From NCBI RefSeq assembly GCF_019974155.1, contig NZ_AP025158.1, forward strand, positions 496,001 through 560,000: a stretch of DNA of 64,000 nucleotides. Direction: 5' to 3'. Below the pieces are notes generated by a model. That model saw nothing but the letters and a program-made list of their open reading frames with translations, did not search any database and had not been told where the DNA came from. A program made the translations under genes and the position numbers. This document shows, piece by piece, positions 9,383 through 18,492 of this stretch. This stretch comes from Thermus thermophilus. GTDB taxonomy: Bacteria > Deinococcota > Deinococci > Deinococcales > Thermaceae. Each line of letters opens with the position of its first letter. Within the stretch, counting starts at the first letter, position 1.

Positions 9383-9914
9383 GGCGCCAGAGCTTCTCCA
9401 CGATCTCCTCCACCACGTCCTCCACGCGACGCCCGTCGGTGGAGACGTGGATGTGGGCCTTGCGGTAGACGGGGGCCCGGACCTCGAGGAGGGTCCGGAT
9501 CCTCTCCAGGGGGTTTTCCACCTGGAGGAGGGGCCTTTCCCCGGGCTTGCGCAGGGTCCTTTCCAGGATGGTCTCCGGGCTTGCCCATAGGGCCACCACG
9601 GGCCCGCGGCTGAGGAGGGCCTTTTGGCTTTCCGGGTCCATGAAGGTCCCCCCGCCCAGGGAGAGGACCAGGTAGTCCTTTCCCACGAGCTCCCGCACCG
9701 CCTCCTTCTCCATCCTGCGGAAGGCCTCCTCCCCCAGGTGGCGGAAGATGTCGGGGATGGAGATCCCGGTGCGCCGCTCTATGTAGCGGTCCAGGTCAAT
9801 GAAGTGGAGCATGAGCGCCCGGGCGAGCTCCCGCCCGATGCGGCTTTTCCCCACCCCCATGAACCCGGTGAGGCTCACGAAGGTGGCGGGGCGGGGGACC
9901 TCGAGGCGGGCCAT
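9360..9914 (-). CDS. aroK: Shikimate kinase
   Basis: Phosphorylates shikimate at the 3-hydroxyl using ATP. The P-loop GFMGVGKS lies near residue 17, the shikimate-binding DLDRYIERRTG follows, then the FR-x-x-E block and a SLGGGTF motif. It is 184 residues, a normal single-domain enzyme. It lies between aroC (19 nt upstream) and aroB (overlapping), consistent with a common mRNA for chorismate synthesis. Confidence 0.96.
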   Translation of the reverse strand: MARLEVPRPATFVSLTGFMGVGKSRIGRELARALMLHFIDLDRYIERRTGISIPDIFRHLGEEAFRRMEKEAVRELVGKDYLVLSLGGGTFMDPESQKALLSRGPVVALWASPETILERTLRKPGERPLLQVENPLERIRTLLEVRAPVYRKAHIHVSTDGRRVEDVVEEIVEKLWRHAEARGT

Positions 9915-9933
9915 CCTCCTATCCTACCCGGGC

Positions 9934-11085
9934 TCAGTAGGCCCGCACCCGCTCCCGGTAGCGCTCCACCCGCTCCTGGACTTCCTCCAGGGTGTCCCCC
10001 CCGAACTTCTCCAGGTAGGCCTGGGCCAGGACGATGGCCGAGAGGGCGCAGAGGATGACGCTCGCCGCGGGCACCGCCGTGGTGTCGCTTCTCTCCCTGG
10101 CGGCGTCCTTGGGCTCGTGGGTCACCACGTCCACGGTGGGGAGGGGCTTCATCAGGGTGGCGATGGGTTTTAAGGCGGCCCGGATCACGAGCTCCTCCCC
10201 CGTGGTCATGCCCCCTTCCAGCCCCCCTGCCCGGTTGGTCTTCCGGTAGAAGCCCCGCTCCGGGCTCCAGTAGATGGCGTCGTGCACCTCGGAGCCCCGC
10301 TTCATGGCGTTTTCAAAGGCGGGGCCGATCTCCACTCCCTTTACCGCGGGAATGGAGAGGGCCATCTGGGCGAGCCTTCCGTCCAGCTTCCGGTCCCAGT
10401 GGACGTGGCTTCCCAGGCCCGGCACGAGCCCCCGGAAGCGGGCCTCAATGACCCCGCCCAGGGTGTCCCCCTCGGCCTTGGCCTGGTCAATGCGGCGGAT
10501 GGCCTCGGCCTCGGCCTCGGGGTCGGTCATGCGCAAGGGGCTTTCCTCAATGCGGGGCAAAAGGTCCCAGGAGAAGGGCACCTGGGACCACACCCCCGCC
10601 ATCCCCGGCACATACCCCACCCCCTCCACCCCGAGGAGGGAGAGGAGCTTCATGGCCACGGCCCCCACGGCCACCCGCATGGCCGTCTCCCGGGCGCTGG
10701 CCCTTTCCAGCACGTCCCTCAGGTCCTTGTGCCCGTACTTCATGCCCCCGACGAGGTCGGCGTGGCCCGGCCTGGCCGCGGTCAGGGCCCGTTTCCTGGG
10801 CCAGTTCCCCGGGGCGGGGTCCATGATCTCGGCCCAGTTCTTGAAGTCGGCGTTCTTGATGGCCAAGGCCACGGGGGCGCCCGTGGTGCGGCCCGCCCTC
10901 ACCCCGGCGCGAAACTCCACCCGGTCGCGCTCAATGACCATGCGCCGGCCCCGGCCGTAGCCCTTCTGCCGCTTCTCCAGCCAGGGGTTGATGTCCTCCT
11001 CGCTAAGGGGAAGCCCGGCGGGAAGCCCTTCAATGATGGCGAGAAGCTCGGGCCCGTGGGACTCGCCTGCCGTGAGAAACCGCAT
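9934..11085 (-). CDS. aroC: Chorismate synthase
   Basis: Makes chorismate from EPSP, using reduced FMN. The N-terminal FLTAGESHGPELLAIIEG and the later GRGRRM, RPGHADL and ERASARETAMRVAVGA blocks are the AroC signatures; the C-terminal DVVTHEPKDAARERSDTTAVPAA segment is also diagnostic (quoted as separate blocks). The frame opens at 11133, but the ATG at 11085 starts the conserved sequence and gives 383 residues. A TACAAT hexamer 6 nt upstream suggests a leaderless transcript. The chorismate pathway gene aroQ is separate at 37.9 kb. Confidence 0.96.
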   Translation of the reverse strand: MRFLTAGESHGPELLAIIEGLPAGLPLSEEDINPWLEKRQKGYGRGRRMVIERDRVEFRAGVRAGRTTGAPVALAIKNADFKNWAEIMDPAPGNWPRKRALTAARPGHADLVGGMKYGHKDLRDVLERASARETAMRVAVGAVAMKLLSLLGVEGVGYVPGMAGVWSQVPFSWDLLPRIEESPLRMTDPEAEAEAIRRIDQAKAEGDTLGGVIEARFRGLVPGLGSHVHWDRKLDGRLAQMALSIPAVKGVEIGPAFENAMKRGSEVHDAIYWSPERGFYRKTNRAGGLEGGMTTGEELVIRAALKPIATLMKPLPTVDVVTHEPKDAARERSDTTAVPAASVILCALSAIVLAQAYLEKFGGDTLEEVQERVERYRERVRAY

Positions 11086-11091
11086 GGGGAC

Positions 11092-11097
11092 ATTGTA
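11092..11097 (-). promoter_or_regulatory. -10 element of a probable leaderless aroC promoter
   Basis: TACAAT on the minus strand ends 6 nt before the aroC ATG (11085). Any -35 would fall in the GC-rich terminator hairpin of pilQ just upstream; none matches TTGACA well. Confidence 0.5.
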
Positions 11098-11102
11098 GGC
11101 CA

Positions 11103-11126
11103 AAGGGGGGCCTGTGGGCCCCCCTT
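11103..11126 (-). terminator. Terminator hairpin after pilQ
   Basis: A perfect 10-bp stem (11103-11112 with 11117-11126) and a 4-nt loop, followed on the minus strand by TTT. It lies 18 bp past the pilQ stop, and the aroC -10 lies directly after it, so it separates the pil and aro units. Confidence 0.65.
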
Positions 11127-11143
11127 GCGGCACGCCCGGCCTC

Positions 11144-13417
11144 TTAGGGGTTCGCCGAGGCCGTCTCCTTGAGGATGTCGGCGGTGATGACCACCAGAAG
11201 CTCCCGGTCCGTGGTCTCGTTGGTCCGTTGCTTGAAGAGCTCCCCGATGAGGGGGATGTCCATGAGGAGGGGCACCCCCTGCTGGGTCTGGTTGTTCTCC
11301 TGGGAGGTGAGGCCCCCGAGGACCACGGTCTCCCCGTCCCTCACCCGGAGGGTGGTGGTCACCACCTGCTTGGTGAAGCGGTCCACGTCCCCGTCCACGG
11401 GGTTGCGTTGGACGTTCCCCGAGACCTCGGCCTTGATGTTGAGGAGGATCTGGCCGTCGGCGGTGATCTGCGGGGTGACCTCCACGATGATGCCGATGTC
11501 AAAGGGCACCCGCTCCACCCGGTCCCCCACCACCCGGCGGATGAGGAAGGTTTCGCCGGACTGGAGCCGGGCGGTCTGGTTGTTGAGCACCGTCTGGTTC
11601 ACATCCCGGAGGGCCCGGGAAAGGCCCTGGCGCTGGAGGGCCTCGAGGGTGGCCAGGATGTTGAGGGCGGCGAGGCTACGGGTGGAGTCAAAGATGAGGG
11701 AAAGCCCCGAGTCCAAAACGCTCGCCACCACGTTCCCCCCGGCCACGGTGTTCCACTTGAGGCCGAGGTTGCGGGTGAGGTTGGACTGCACCTCTTGGAT
11801 GCGCACCCGGAGGTTCACCTGGGGCACCGCCTGGTCCAGCCTGGGGATGAGGCCCTCCACCAGGGCGAGGTCCTCCTGGGTGCCGGTGACGATGAGGGTG
11901 TTGGTCCTGGGGTCGGCCACCACCGTGGCCTCCCGGGTGGGGAGGGCCTGGTTCTGCTGGCCCTGGTTCTGGGCCTGCCGGGCCTTGAGCGCCTCCTGGA
12001 GCACCTGGGCGAGCTCCACCGCCTTGGCGTTGGAGAGCTGGTAGGCCCGCTGGAAGACGGGGGGGCCCTGCTCGGGGGCCCGGTCAATCTGGGCGAGGAG
12101 GCTTTCCACCTCGGCAAGCTGCTTCTCCGTGCCCCGCACCGAGAGAACGGGTTGGCCGGGGACGGTCTGGACCACGATCCCCGGCACCTCCCGGGCGAGG
12201 AAGGGGGCCACCTGCTCGGCGTTGGCGTAGCGCAGGGGGTAGAGGCGCCTTAAGGTGGCCTCCTGGGGGGCTTCGGGGGCCTGGGGGGGGACGTCCAGGG
12301 CCTTCAGGATCTCGGCGAAGAGGGCGTGCTCCGCCTCGGGGGCCTCGAGGAGGAGGGCCTTGGGGTTGCCGGGGAGACCCTCCAGGCGGGCCCCCTTGAG
12401 CTCCTTTTCCAGGAGGGGCTTTAGGCGTTCCTGGGCCTCCCTGAAGGTGAGGTTCTGCAAGGCGTAGACCTTCCGGACGGTCTTGGGGACGTCGGCGGCC
12501 TTCAGGAGCTCGCTCAAGCGGGCGTGGTCCTCCTCGGTGGCGAGGACGATGGCCCTTTGGGGGTTGGTGGGCACCACGCTGATCTGGGCCTCGGGGAGGC
12601 GGGACTGAAGGAAGGCGAGGAGGTCGGGGAAGGTGGCGTAGGTGAGGGTGTAGGTCCTCTCCACCCGGGGCTTGGGCTGGGCCAGGGCGGGGAGGGGGCG
12701 GAAGTCAATCCCCGCCCGTTGCAGGATGTCGGCGAAGCGGGCGTGCTGCTCGGGGGTGGCGAGGACGGAGAGGACGGCCTTGAGCCTCCCGCCCTCCTCC
12801 ACCACGATCCAGTTCGCGTTGAGCCCTGCGGCCTCCCGGGAGAGGAAGGGGAGGAGGTCGTTTTGCACCCAGGTCTTGGCGCCCTCAATGTTGACCACGG
12901 TGCGGGTCTGGCCCTGGGCGTCCGTCTCCGTGCGCTCGTAGGCGATCTCGGGGATGCCCACGATGTAGGGCCTGCGCTCCGTGGTCCCCGCGCGGCTTGG
13001 GGCGTCCACCAGGGCGGTGATCACCTGGGTGGGGGCCACCACCACCACGTCGGGGGGCAGGAAGAGGTAGTCCAGGCCGTACTGGACCCCGTAGGTGGCG
13101 AAGAGGAGGTCCCACACCTCCCGGAAGGGCTTGCCCTGGAAGTCCAGCTTGATGTTGGGCAGGGGGGGCTGAGCCTTGGCGGGGTCTCCGCTTGTATCGT
13201 AGGCCCGGTAGATGAGGGGCTGGAGGCCCACGCTCCTCGCCAGGGCCTCGAGGACCACGTCCAAGGGCAGGGTCTGGCCCGCCTTGACCTGGGATTCCGA
13301 GACCTTGAGGTTCACCGGGGCCTGGAAGCGGGGCTCCTCGGGAAAGCTCCCCGCAAGGCCAAAGGCCCCTAGCCCTGCGAGGGCGATCACGGCCGCACGG
13401 ATCCACGCGCTCTTCAT
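11144..13417 (-). CDS. pilQ: Type IV pilus/DNA-uptake secretin PilQ
   Basis: Outer-membrane secretin for pilus extrusion and DNA uptake. 757 residues: N-terminal signal (Ala-Gly-Leu-Gly-Ala-Phe-Gly-Leu-Ala-Gly-Ser), a series of N-domains with repeated short alpha/beta motifs (about 40-480), and the C-terminal secretin domain (about 510-750) with VPFDIGIIVEVTPQI, VVLGGLTSQENN and GVPLLMDIPLIGELFK. The long N-terminal domain chain is a known trait of the Thermus secretin. Its start overlaps the pilW stop by 4 nt. Last gene of the pilM-N-O-W-Q operon. Confidence 0.95.
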   Translation of the reverse strand: MKSAWIRAAVIALAGLGAFGLAGSFPEEPRFQAPVNLKVSESQVKAGQTLPLDVVLEALARSVGLQPLIYRAYDTSGDPAKAQPPLPNIKLDFQGKPFREVWDLLFATYGVQYGLDYLFLPPDVVVVAPTQVITALVDAPSRAGTTERRPYIVGIPEIAYERTETDAQGQTRTVVNIEGAKTWVQNDLLPFLSREAAGLNANWIVVEEGGRLKAVLSVLATPEQHARFADILQRAGIDFRPLPALAQPKPRVERTYTLTYATFPDLLAFLQSRLPEAQISVVPTNPQRAIVLATEEDHARLSELLKAADVPKTVRKVYALQNLTFREAQERLKPLLEKELKGARLEGLPGNPKALLLEAPEAEHALFAEILKALDVPPQAPEAPQEATLRRLYPLRYANAEQVAPFLAREVPGIVVQTVPGQPVLSVRGTEKQLAEVESLLAQIDRAPEQGPPVFQRAYQLSNAKAVELAQVLQEALKARQAQNQGQQNQALPTREATVVADPRTNTLIVTGTQEDLALVEGLIPRLDQAVPQVNLRVRIQEVQSNLTRNLGLKWNTVAGGNVVASVLDSGLSLIFDSTRSLAALNILATLEALQRQGLSRALRDVNQTVLNNQTARLQSGETFLIRRVVGDRVERVPFDIGIIVEVTPQITADGQILLNIKAEVSGNVQRNPVDGDVDRFTKQVVTTTLRVRDGETVVLGGLTSQENNQTQQGVPLLMDIPLIGELFKQRTNETTDRELLVVITADILKETASANP

Positions 13418-14292
13418 TGGCCACCTCCAGCTTGGACGAGGGACAAGTTCAAGGTTTCCTCCTTCAAGGCCAGGGTCACGCTTCCTTCCTCCACCTGGCG
13501 CACCACGGCCTCCGTGCCGGGGATGGGGCTTCCCACCGGGACGACGAGGTAGCCCTCCTTGCTCTCCAGGATGGCCACGCTCACGGGGCCGAGGAGGGTC
13601 CCCGAGAGGCGGAGCCCCTTTTCCGCCACCAGGCGCTCCAGCGGCGAGGCCGGGGTGGGGGGCTCCTCCGCCCCTCTTTCCTCGGGCCCGGGGAGGGGGG
13701 CCTCCACGAGCGCCGTGGGCAGGGCGACCTTAGGCGGCGTTTCCTTGGGCTCGGGCAGGGGGGCGGCCAGGGCGGGGGAGAGGACCTTGGGCGCCGGGAG
13801 GGCGCCGGAGGTCCCGGGAATGGGCCGGGTGGCGGGGGCCGCCCGGGGGGCCGGGGCGGGGGGCTGGACCCGGACGGGGGGTCCCTCGGGGACGGGCGCC
13901 GGGCGGGAGGCGGGGGCCGGAGGTGGGGGTGGGGTTTCCACCACCAGGGGGACGAAGGGGTTCGGGGGCGGAGGCTCGGCCCGGGCCACGGGGGCAGGCG
14001 GGGGCGCCTGGGCCTCCTCTTGGGGAGAAGTGGGCGCCTGGCCCTCCCCTTGGGCCGGGGCTTCGGCCTGTGGCTTGGCCTCTTCCTGGGGGGCGAGGGG
14101 CGGGATTGGCGGGGCCTCAATGACCTGCGTGGAGGGGGCTGGGGTGGGCGCTTCCGTCACCTGGGCCGGGAGGTAGAGGCCCACGTACCAAAGGGCCACG
14201 TTCCCCACGAGAAGGAGGGCCGCCAGGAGGATCTTGGTGGACCTGGGCAGGTTTTCCCAGGCTTCCTTCAGGCGTTGCCAGGCGTTCTTCAT
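13414..14292 (-). CDS. pilW: Type IV pilus assembly/competence protein PilW
   Basis: 292 residues: a short cytoplasmic N-terminus, one membrane helix (about 20-40), a long Pro/Ala/Glu-rich periplasmic linker (about 45-215) and a C-terminal globular part with RLSGTLLGPVSVAILESKEG and VPVGSPIPGTEAVVRQ, which resembles PilP/GspC-type HR domains. In T. thermophilus this position (pilM-N-O-W-Q) is held by PilW, required for transformation and piliation. The Pro-rich segment would span the periplasm toward PilQ. Overlaps pilO and pilQ by 4 nt each. Confidence 0.88.
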   Translation of the reverse strand: MKNAWQRLKEAWENLPRSTKILLAALLLVGNVALWYVGLYLPAQVTEAPTPAPSTQVIEAPPIPPLAPQEEAKPQAEAPAQGEGQAPTSPQEEAQAPPPAPVARAEPPPPNPFVPLVVETPPPPPAPASRPAPVPEGPPVRVQPPAPAPRAAPATRPIPGTSGALPAPKVLSPALAAPLPEPKETPPKVALPTALVEAPLPGPEERGAEEPPTPASPLERLVAEKGLRLSGTLLGPVSVAILESKEGYLVVPVGSPIPGTEAVVRQVEEGSVTLALKEETLNLSLVQAGGGQ

Positions 14293-14879
14293 GGGGTGCC
14301 CCCTCCCGTTTCCGCCTCCACCCCCTGGGCCAGCACGTAGACGGTCAAGGTGAGGCTGGTGGCGAGGGTGGGGTTCGCTTCCTGGCTCTGGACGCTCAGG
14401 TTGAGGCCGGAAAGGGTGCTGAAGCGGGAGAGGTCCTCCAGGCGCCGCAGGTAGGCGTAGGTCTCGGGGAAGGGGGCCTCGAGGGCCAAGGCCAGGTTCA
14501 CGGCCCGCACCTCGGGCACCGGGGCCGAGGCGCGGCTTCGGGTGAAGCTTCGGACCACCACCCCGTTCGCCTCCGCGTCCTGGAGCACCTCGGAGAGGAC
14601 CTCGGCGAGCCTTTCTTCCCGGGGCAGGGCCCGGAGGAAGGCGAGCCTTTGGGCCTGAAGGGCGGCGATGGTGGCGCGGAGCTCGGGAAGGGCCCGCCGG
14701 GCCTGGAGCCCGCGGTTGCGCTCTATGGTGAGGCGGTCAATCTCCTGCCGGACGGTCGCGATCTCCTGCCTCGTGGGCACGATGAGCAGGTAGTACCAGA
14801 GGAGCCCCAGGAGGGCGGTGAGGACCATGGCCAGGAGGGCCCACTCCCGCTGTCCCAGCCTAGCGAGCACCGCTTTCAC
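14289..14879 (-). CDS. pilO: Type IV pilus inner-membrane assembly protein PilO
   Basis: 196 residues: N-terminal membrane helix (about 15-35), a coiled-coil region rich in Arg/Glu/Gln (about 38-80), and a ferredoxin-like C-terminal domain. Forms the inner-membrane platform complex with PilN and PilM in type IV pilus machines. Overlaps the pilN end by 20 nt and the pilW start by 4 nt. Confidence 0.92.
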   Translation of the reverse strand: MKAVLARLGQREWALLAMVLTALLGLLWYYLLIVPTRQEIATVRQEIDRLTIERNRGLQARRALPELRATIAALQAQRLAFLRALPREERLAEVLSEVLQDAEANGVVVRSFTRSRASAPVPEVRAVNLALALEAPFPETYAYLRRLEDLSRFSTLSGLNLSVQSQEANPTLATSLTLTVYVLAQGVEAETGGGTP

Positions 14880-15483
14880 CCCCCGTCACGCCCACGCGGG
14901 CGCTGAAGGTGTAAAGCCCCCGGCCCTCGTCCAGGGAGGCCCCTTGGAACTCAATGCCGAACCGGGGAGAGGTCTCAAAGGCCCGGATGAACCGGACCAA
15001 GGCCTCCCGGCTCAGGGCCTCCCCCTGGAGGGCGAACTCCACCCGGATCCGCTTGCCGTCGTAGGTGCCCTCCTGGGCCACGCGGGCGGCCTCCTCTTCC
15101 GAGAGGGCGCGGGCGCTCACCGAGCGGAGGGCCACCTCGAGGCGCCCCCCCGCCCTGGGGATCTGGTTGATGAAGGCGGCCAGGTACTGGGACCAGGGCA
15201 CGGCGTTTTTCTCCAGGCCTTCCCGGATGGCGAGGAGGGCCTCGAGGGCCTTACGCTCCTCCTGCAGGCGGCCGAGCTCGGCGATGAAGGGCCTCAGGGC
15301 CTCCACCTCCGCCTGGAGCTGGTCCCGCTCCGCCTTGGCCAGGGAAAGCTCGGTGTAGGCGGTGTAGTGAACGAGCCCCAAGACCCCGAGGACGACCAGG
15401 GCGAAGAGGAAGGCGAGAAGGCGCCACCAGCCCGGTTCCACCCGGCGCCGGAGGTTCTTGGGGAGGAGGTTCAGCCTAATCAA
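14860..15483 (-). CDS. pilN: Type IV pilus inner-membrane assembly protein PilN
   Basis: 207 residues. The N-terminus MIRLNLLPKN is the classical PilN motif that binds a groove of PilM. A membrane helix follows (about 22-44), then a coiled coil (about 48-85) and a ferredoxin-like domain. The first codons overlap the pilM end by 8 nt, as expected for tightly coupled PilM-PilN production. Confidence 0.94.
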   Translation of the reverse strand: MIRLNLLPKNLRRRVEPGWWRLLAFLFALVVLGVLGLVHYTAYTELSLAKAERDQLQAEVEALRPFIAELGRLQEERKALEALLAIREGLEKNAVPWSQYLAAFINQIPRAGGRLEVALRSVSARALSEEEAARVAQEGTYDGKRIRVEFALQGEALSREALVRFIRAFETSPRFGIEFQGASLDEGRGLYTFSARVGVTGGESGAR

Positions 15484-16609
15484 GGGGCTCCACCCCCCTC
15501 AACGCCAAGCCCAGGGCCACGGCGAACTCCGGCCCCATCTCCTGGAGTTGCTCCGCCTCAAAGCGCTTGGGGTCCACCGCCACCGCCTCCCAGGGGTTCA
15601 CGGGCTCAAAGTTCACCCCCAGGGTGTCGGTGAGGAGGGAGGCAAGCCCCCTGAGCTTGCTCCCCCCGCCCAGGAGGTAGCCCACCTCGGGCGAGGCCTC
15701 CTCCAGCTGGATGCGGAAGAACTCCAGGCTACGGCGGAGCTCCTGGGTGAGCTCCACCAGCACCGGGCGGATGGCGTCGTAGATGCGCCCCGGGCTGTAG
15801 CGCTCCCGTTCGGCGTCAAAGTCCAGGAGGAGCTCCTCGTCCTCGGTGGGGATGGTGGCCATCCCGTAGGTCCGCTTCACCTCTTCGGCGGCGAGGAGGT
15901 CCAGGTTGAAGCTTCGGGCGATGGCCTCGGTGAAGTCCTTGCCCGAGAGGGTGAGGACGCGCACTGCCAGGGGCTTGTCCCCCCGGAGCAGGACGAGGCT
16001 CGTGCTCTCGGCCCCGATGTCCAGGACGAGGAAGACCCGGTGGGGTTCCTCCGCAAGCCTGGCCTCCAGAGGGTAAAGCCCGGCGAAGGGCTTCACGTCC
16101 AGCACCACGGGGACGAGCCCCGCCCCCCTCAGGGCCTCGAGGACCCCCGCCACCGCCTCCTGCCGCGCCGCCGCCACCATCACCTGGACCTGCTCCCCCT
16201 CCTGCACCTCGGAGAGGGGGGTCAGGGGGGCGAAGTCCAGGACCACTTCGTCAATGGGGAAGGGAATGTAGCGCTCCGCCTCCCAGCGCACCGCCTCTTC
16301 CATCTCCTTGAGGGGCATCTTGGGGACCTGGATGGGGCGGAGGATCACCGACAGGTTGGAGAGGGCGGTGATCACGTAGCGCTTGCGGGTGCGGGCCTCG
16401 AGGAGAAGCTCCTTGATCTCCTGGGCCAACGCGGTAGGCTCGGCCACCATCCCTTCCACCAGGAGGCCGGGCGGGGTGGGGCGGGAGGCCAGGGCTTTGA
16501 GGGCAGGGGGGTTCCCGGACACCTCCACGAGCTTCAGGGCGGAGGCCCCGATCTCCAACCCCAGGGCCTCAACCCTGGGTCGGAAGAGCTGGCTAAGGCT
16601 TTTGAACAC
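15476..16609 (-). CDS. pilM: Type IV pilus actin-like assembly ATPase PilM
   Basis: Cytoplasmic actin/FtsA-like protein of 377 residues, first gene of pilM-N-O-W-Q. Visible are LGLEIGASALKLVEV near the N-terminus (phosphate-1), VLDIGAESTSLVLL (phosphate-2) and GYLLGGGSKLRGLASLL (adenosine motif). It starts with GTG at 16609, preceded by a run AGGAGGGGG. The promoter TTGTCA-17-TATGCT lies 56-84 nt upstream, leaving an untranslated leader of about 50 nt, unlike the leaderless genes elsewhere in the window. Confidence 0.95.
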   Translation of the reverse strand: MFKSLSQLFRPRVEALGLEIGASALKLVEVSGNPPALKALASRPTPPGLLVEGMVAEPTALAQEIKELLLEARTRKRYVITALSNLSVILRPIQVPKMPLKEMEEAVRWEAERYIPFPIDEVVLDFAPLTPLSEVQEGEQVQVMVAAARQEAVAGVLEALRGAGLVPVVLDVKPFAGLYPLEARLAEEPHRVFLVLDIGAESTSLVLLRGDKPLAVRVLTLSGKDFTEAIARSFNLDLLAAEEVKRTYGMATIPTEDEELLLDFDAERERYSPGRIYDAIRPVLVELTQELRRSLEFFRIQLEEASPEVGYLLGGGSKLRGLASLLTDTLGVNFEPVNPWEAVAVDPKRFEAEQLQEMGPEFAVALGLALRGVEPLD

Positions 16610-16664
16610 ACCCCCTCCTCATACCGGCGCCTTCGGGAAGGCCAACCGCGAATCCCTAGCGCTT

Positions 16665-16693
16665 AGCATAACGCTTTTTCTATTACCTGACAA
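16665..16693 (-). promoter_or_regulatory. Promoter of the pilM-N-O-W-Q operon
   Basis: Minus strand: -35 TTGTCA (16688-16693), 17-bp spacer, -10 TATGCT (16665-16670). Both hexamers match the housekeeping consensus at 5/6 and 4/6. The GTG of pilM is 55 nt further on. Confidence 0.75.
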
Positions 16694-16697
16694 CCCT

Positions 16698-16730
16698 AAA
16701 AAGGAAGCCTGGCCCCCTTTGGGAGCCAGG
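16698..16730 (-). terminator. Rho-independent terminator of the hicdh transcript
   Basis: Stem 16721-16730 with 16708-16717 (10 bp with one G-T wobble), loop of 3 nt, then CTTCCTTTTT on the minus strand. It lies 14 bp beyond the hicdh stop and just upstream of the pil promoter. Confidence 0.8.
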
Positions 16731-16743
16731 AAGCCTTTCCCGC

Positions 16744-17748
16744 CTACAGGTTCTTGAGCGCCTCCACCACGGCCTCGGTGAAGGCTTCCGTAGTGGCGTC
16801 CCCGCCCAGGTCGGGGGTCCTGGGCCCCCGCTCCAGCACCAGGTCCACCGCCTTCTCCACCCGCTTGGCCGCCTCCTTCTCCCCCAGGTAGTCCAGCATC
16901 ATGGCCGCGGAGAGGATGGCCGCCGTGGGGTTGGCGATGCCCTTGCCCGCGATGTCGGGGGCGGAGCCGTGGACGGGCTCAAAGACCGCGGTGGTGTCCC
17001 CGATGTTGCCCGAGGGGGCGAGGCCCAACCCCCCCACGAGCCCCGCGACGAGGTCGGAGAGGATGTCCCCCAGGAGGTTGGTGGTGACGATGACGTCAAA
17101 GCGCTCGGGACGCATGACGAGCTGCATGGCGCAGTTGTCCACGATGATGTCCTGCACGTTCACCAGGGGGAAGTCCTTGGCCACTTCCTTGACCGTGTCC
17201 AGGAAGAGCCCCTGAGTGAGGGGGAGGACGTTGGCCTTGTGGGCGATGTGAAGGGTTTTGCGGGGCCGGCTCTCCGCGATCCTTAAGGCGGCCCGGCCGA
17301 TGCGCTCGCTGGCCTTCTTGGAGATGACGGCGTCGGCGATGGCCACGTCCAGGTAGCGCCTTTCCTGCTCCACGTAAAGCCCTTCGGTGTTCTCCCGGAC
17401 GATGACCAGGTCCACGCCGGGGCGGCTTCCCGGGATGGGGCGGCTTTTGGCGGGGCGGACGTTGGCGTAGAGGTCCAGCCTGCGCCTGAGGTAGCGGATG
17501 GCCCCAAAGAAGCCCGGCACTTTACGGGTGGGGCTGGTGGCGGCCCCGAAGAGGGTGGCGTGGCAGGAGAGGATCTTCTCCACCGTCTCCTCGGGGACGG
17601 AGGTCCCTCTTCTCTCAAAGGTCTCCCAGCCCGCCTCCGCCTCCACGAACTCCAGGGGGAGGCCCGTGGCCTCCAGCACCCTCCGCGCCGCGGGAATGAC
17701 CTCGTGCCCGATGCCGTCGCCCTCAATCAAGCAGATCCGGTACGCCAT
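16744..17748 (-). CDS. hicdh: Homoisocitrate dehydrogenase (lysine biosynthesis, AAA pathway)
   Basis: NAD-dependent beta-decarboxylating dehydrogenase that converts homoisocitrate (and isocitrate) to 2-oxoadipate in the Thermus alpha-aminoadipate lysine route. It has [17 protein letters not shown] at the N-terminus, the substrate-specificity segment [15 protein letters not shown] with the extra arginines that distinguish this enzyme from isopropylmalate dehydrogenase, VRENTEGLY, and the metal-binding [18 protein letters not shown] block. The 334-residue length matches the characterised T. thermophilus enzyme. A TATATT hexamer lies about 50 nt upstream. Terminated by the hairpin at 16698-16730. 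Confidence 0.95.
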   Translation of the reverse strand: MAYRICLIEGDGIGHEVIPAARRVLEATGLPLEFVEAEAGWETFERRGTSVPEETVEKILSCHATLFGAATSPTRKVPGFFGAIRYLRRRLDLYANVRPAKSRPIPGSRPGVDLVIVRENTEGLYVEQERRYLDVAIADAVISKKASERIGRAALRIAESRPRKTLHIAHKANVLPLTQGLFLDTVKEVAKDFPLVNVQDIIVDNCAMQLVMRPERFDVIVTTNLLGDILSDLVAGLVGGLGLAPSGNIGDTTAVFEPVHGSAPDIAGKGIANPTAAILSAAMMLDYLGEKEAAKRVEKAVDLVLERGPRTPDLGGDATTEAFTEAVVEALKNL

Positions 17749-17802
17749 GCTTCCTCCCGGTCAGGGGTATGGCCCCTTGGGGAATATACACTACACCCCG
17801 CC

Positions 17803-18492
17803 TTACCCGCGCAGGGTGAGGAGGGCGAGGACAAAGGCGAGGTAGAGGAGGAGGCGGAGGGCGAGCGCCCTCCGCCCTAGGCGGATCCCGCCCTTAAGGG
17901 CCCCCTCCACCACCACGCCGACGATCCCCAGGAGGATGAAGAGGTCCCCCGGGCTCACCACCTTGCGCAAGGGGGGCAGGGGGATCACGTCCCCTAAGAA
18001 GGGCAGGCGCGTGGTCTCGTCCAGAAGGGCGTGGACCGCGTCCCCTTTGGTGCGCAGGAGGCCTGCAAACTCCGCGATGCCCGCCCGCTCCAGAGCGGCG
18101 AGGCTTACCGGCATGTGCCCCCCGTTGGCGAAGATCACCAGGGTGTTGAGGAAAAGGCCCAGGAGCACCAGGTAGAGGCTTTTCAGGTGGCGGTTCTGGT
18201 AAAGGCCGTAGCCCACCAGGAGGAGGACCAGAAGCTTGGCCAAGGGGCCGGCCACCTCCGGGGGGAAGAGGCCCCGGTAAGTCCCGTAGGCCAGCCCCCC
18301 TTCCAGGAGGGCGGCCAGGAAAAAGGCCCAGGCCGCCTTGAGCTCTATTCCTCCGAGGTCCTTGAGCCGGGCTCCGAGGGCAAGGGCGAGGCCGAGGCCG
18401 AAGAGGGCTGCGAAAAGGTAGAGCGTGATACCGATCCCTCCTTTGCCGCCAGGTAGGCGTGGCGGTCGCGCCAGATGGGGTTCTGCGCCCAA
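17803..18492 (-). CDS. DUF5317 family integral membrane protein
   Basis: About 209-229 residues with five to six hydrophobic segments. The central VIFANGGHMPVS and the LPFLGDVIPLP...VSPGDLFILLGI blocks are typical of DUF5317, a family often beside HD-GYP genes. The start is unclear. The first ATG in frame (18492) would overlap the HD-GYP gene by 148 nt and add a non-conserved Pro/Arg-rich leader. A strong AAAGGAGGG (18436-18444) lies 7 nt before an ATC codon (18429), where the hydrophobic part begins; no ATG, GTG or TTG is near. Function unknown. Confidence 0.75.
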   Translation of the reverse strand: MGAEPHLARPPRLPGGKGGIGITLYLFAALFGLGLALALGARLKDLGGIELKAAWAFFLAALLEGGLAYGTYRGLFPPEVAGPLAKLLVLLLVGYGLYQNRHLKSLYLVLLGLFLNTLVIFANGGHMPVSLAALERAGIAEFAGLLRTKGDAVHALLDETTRLPFLGDVIPLPPLRKVVSPGDLFILLGIVGVVVEGALKGGIRLGRRALALRLLLYLAFVLALLTLRG

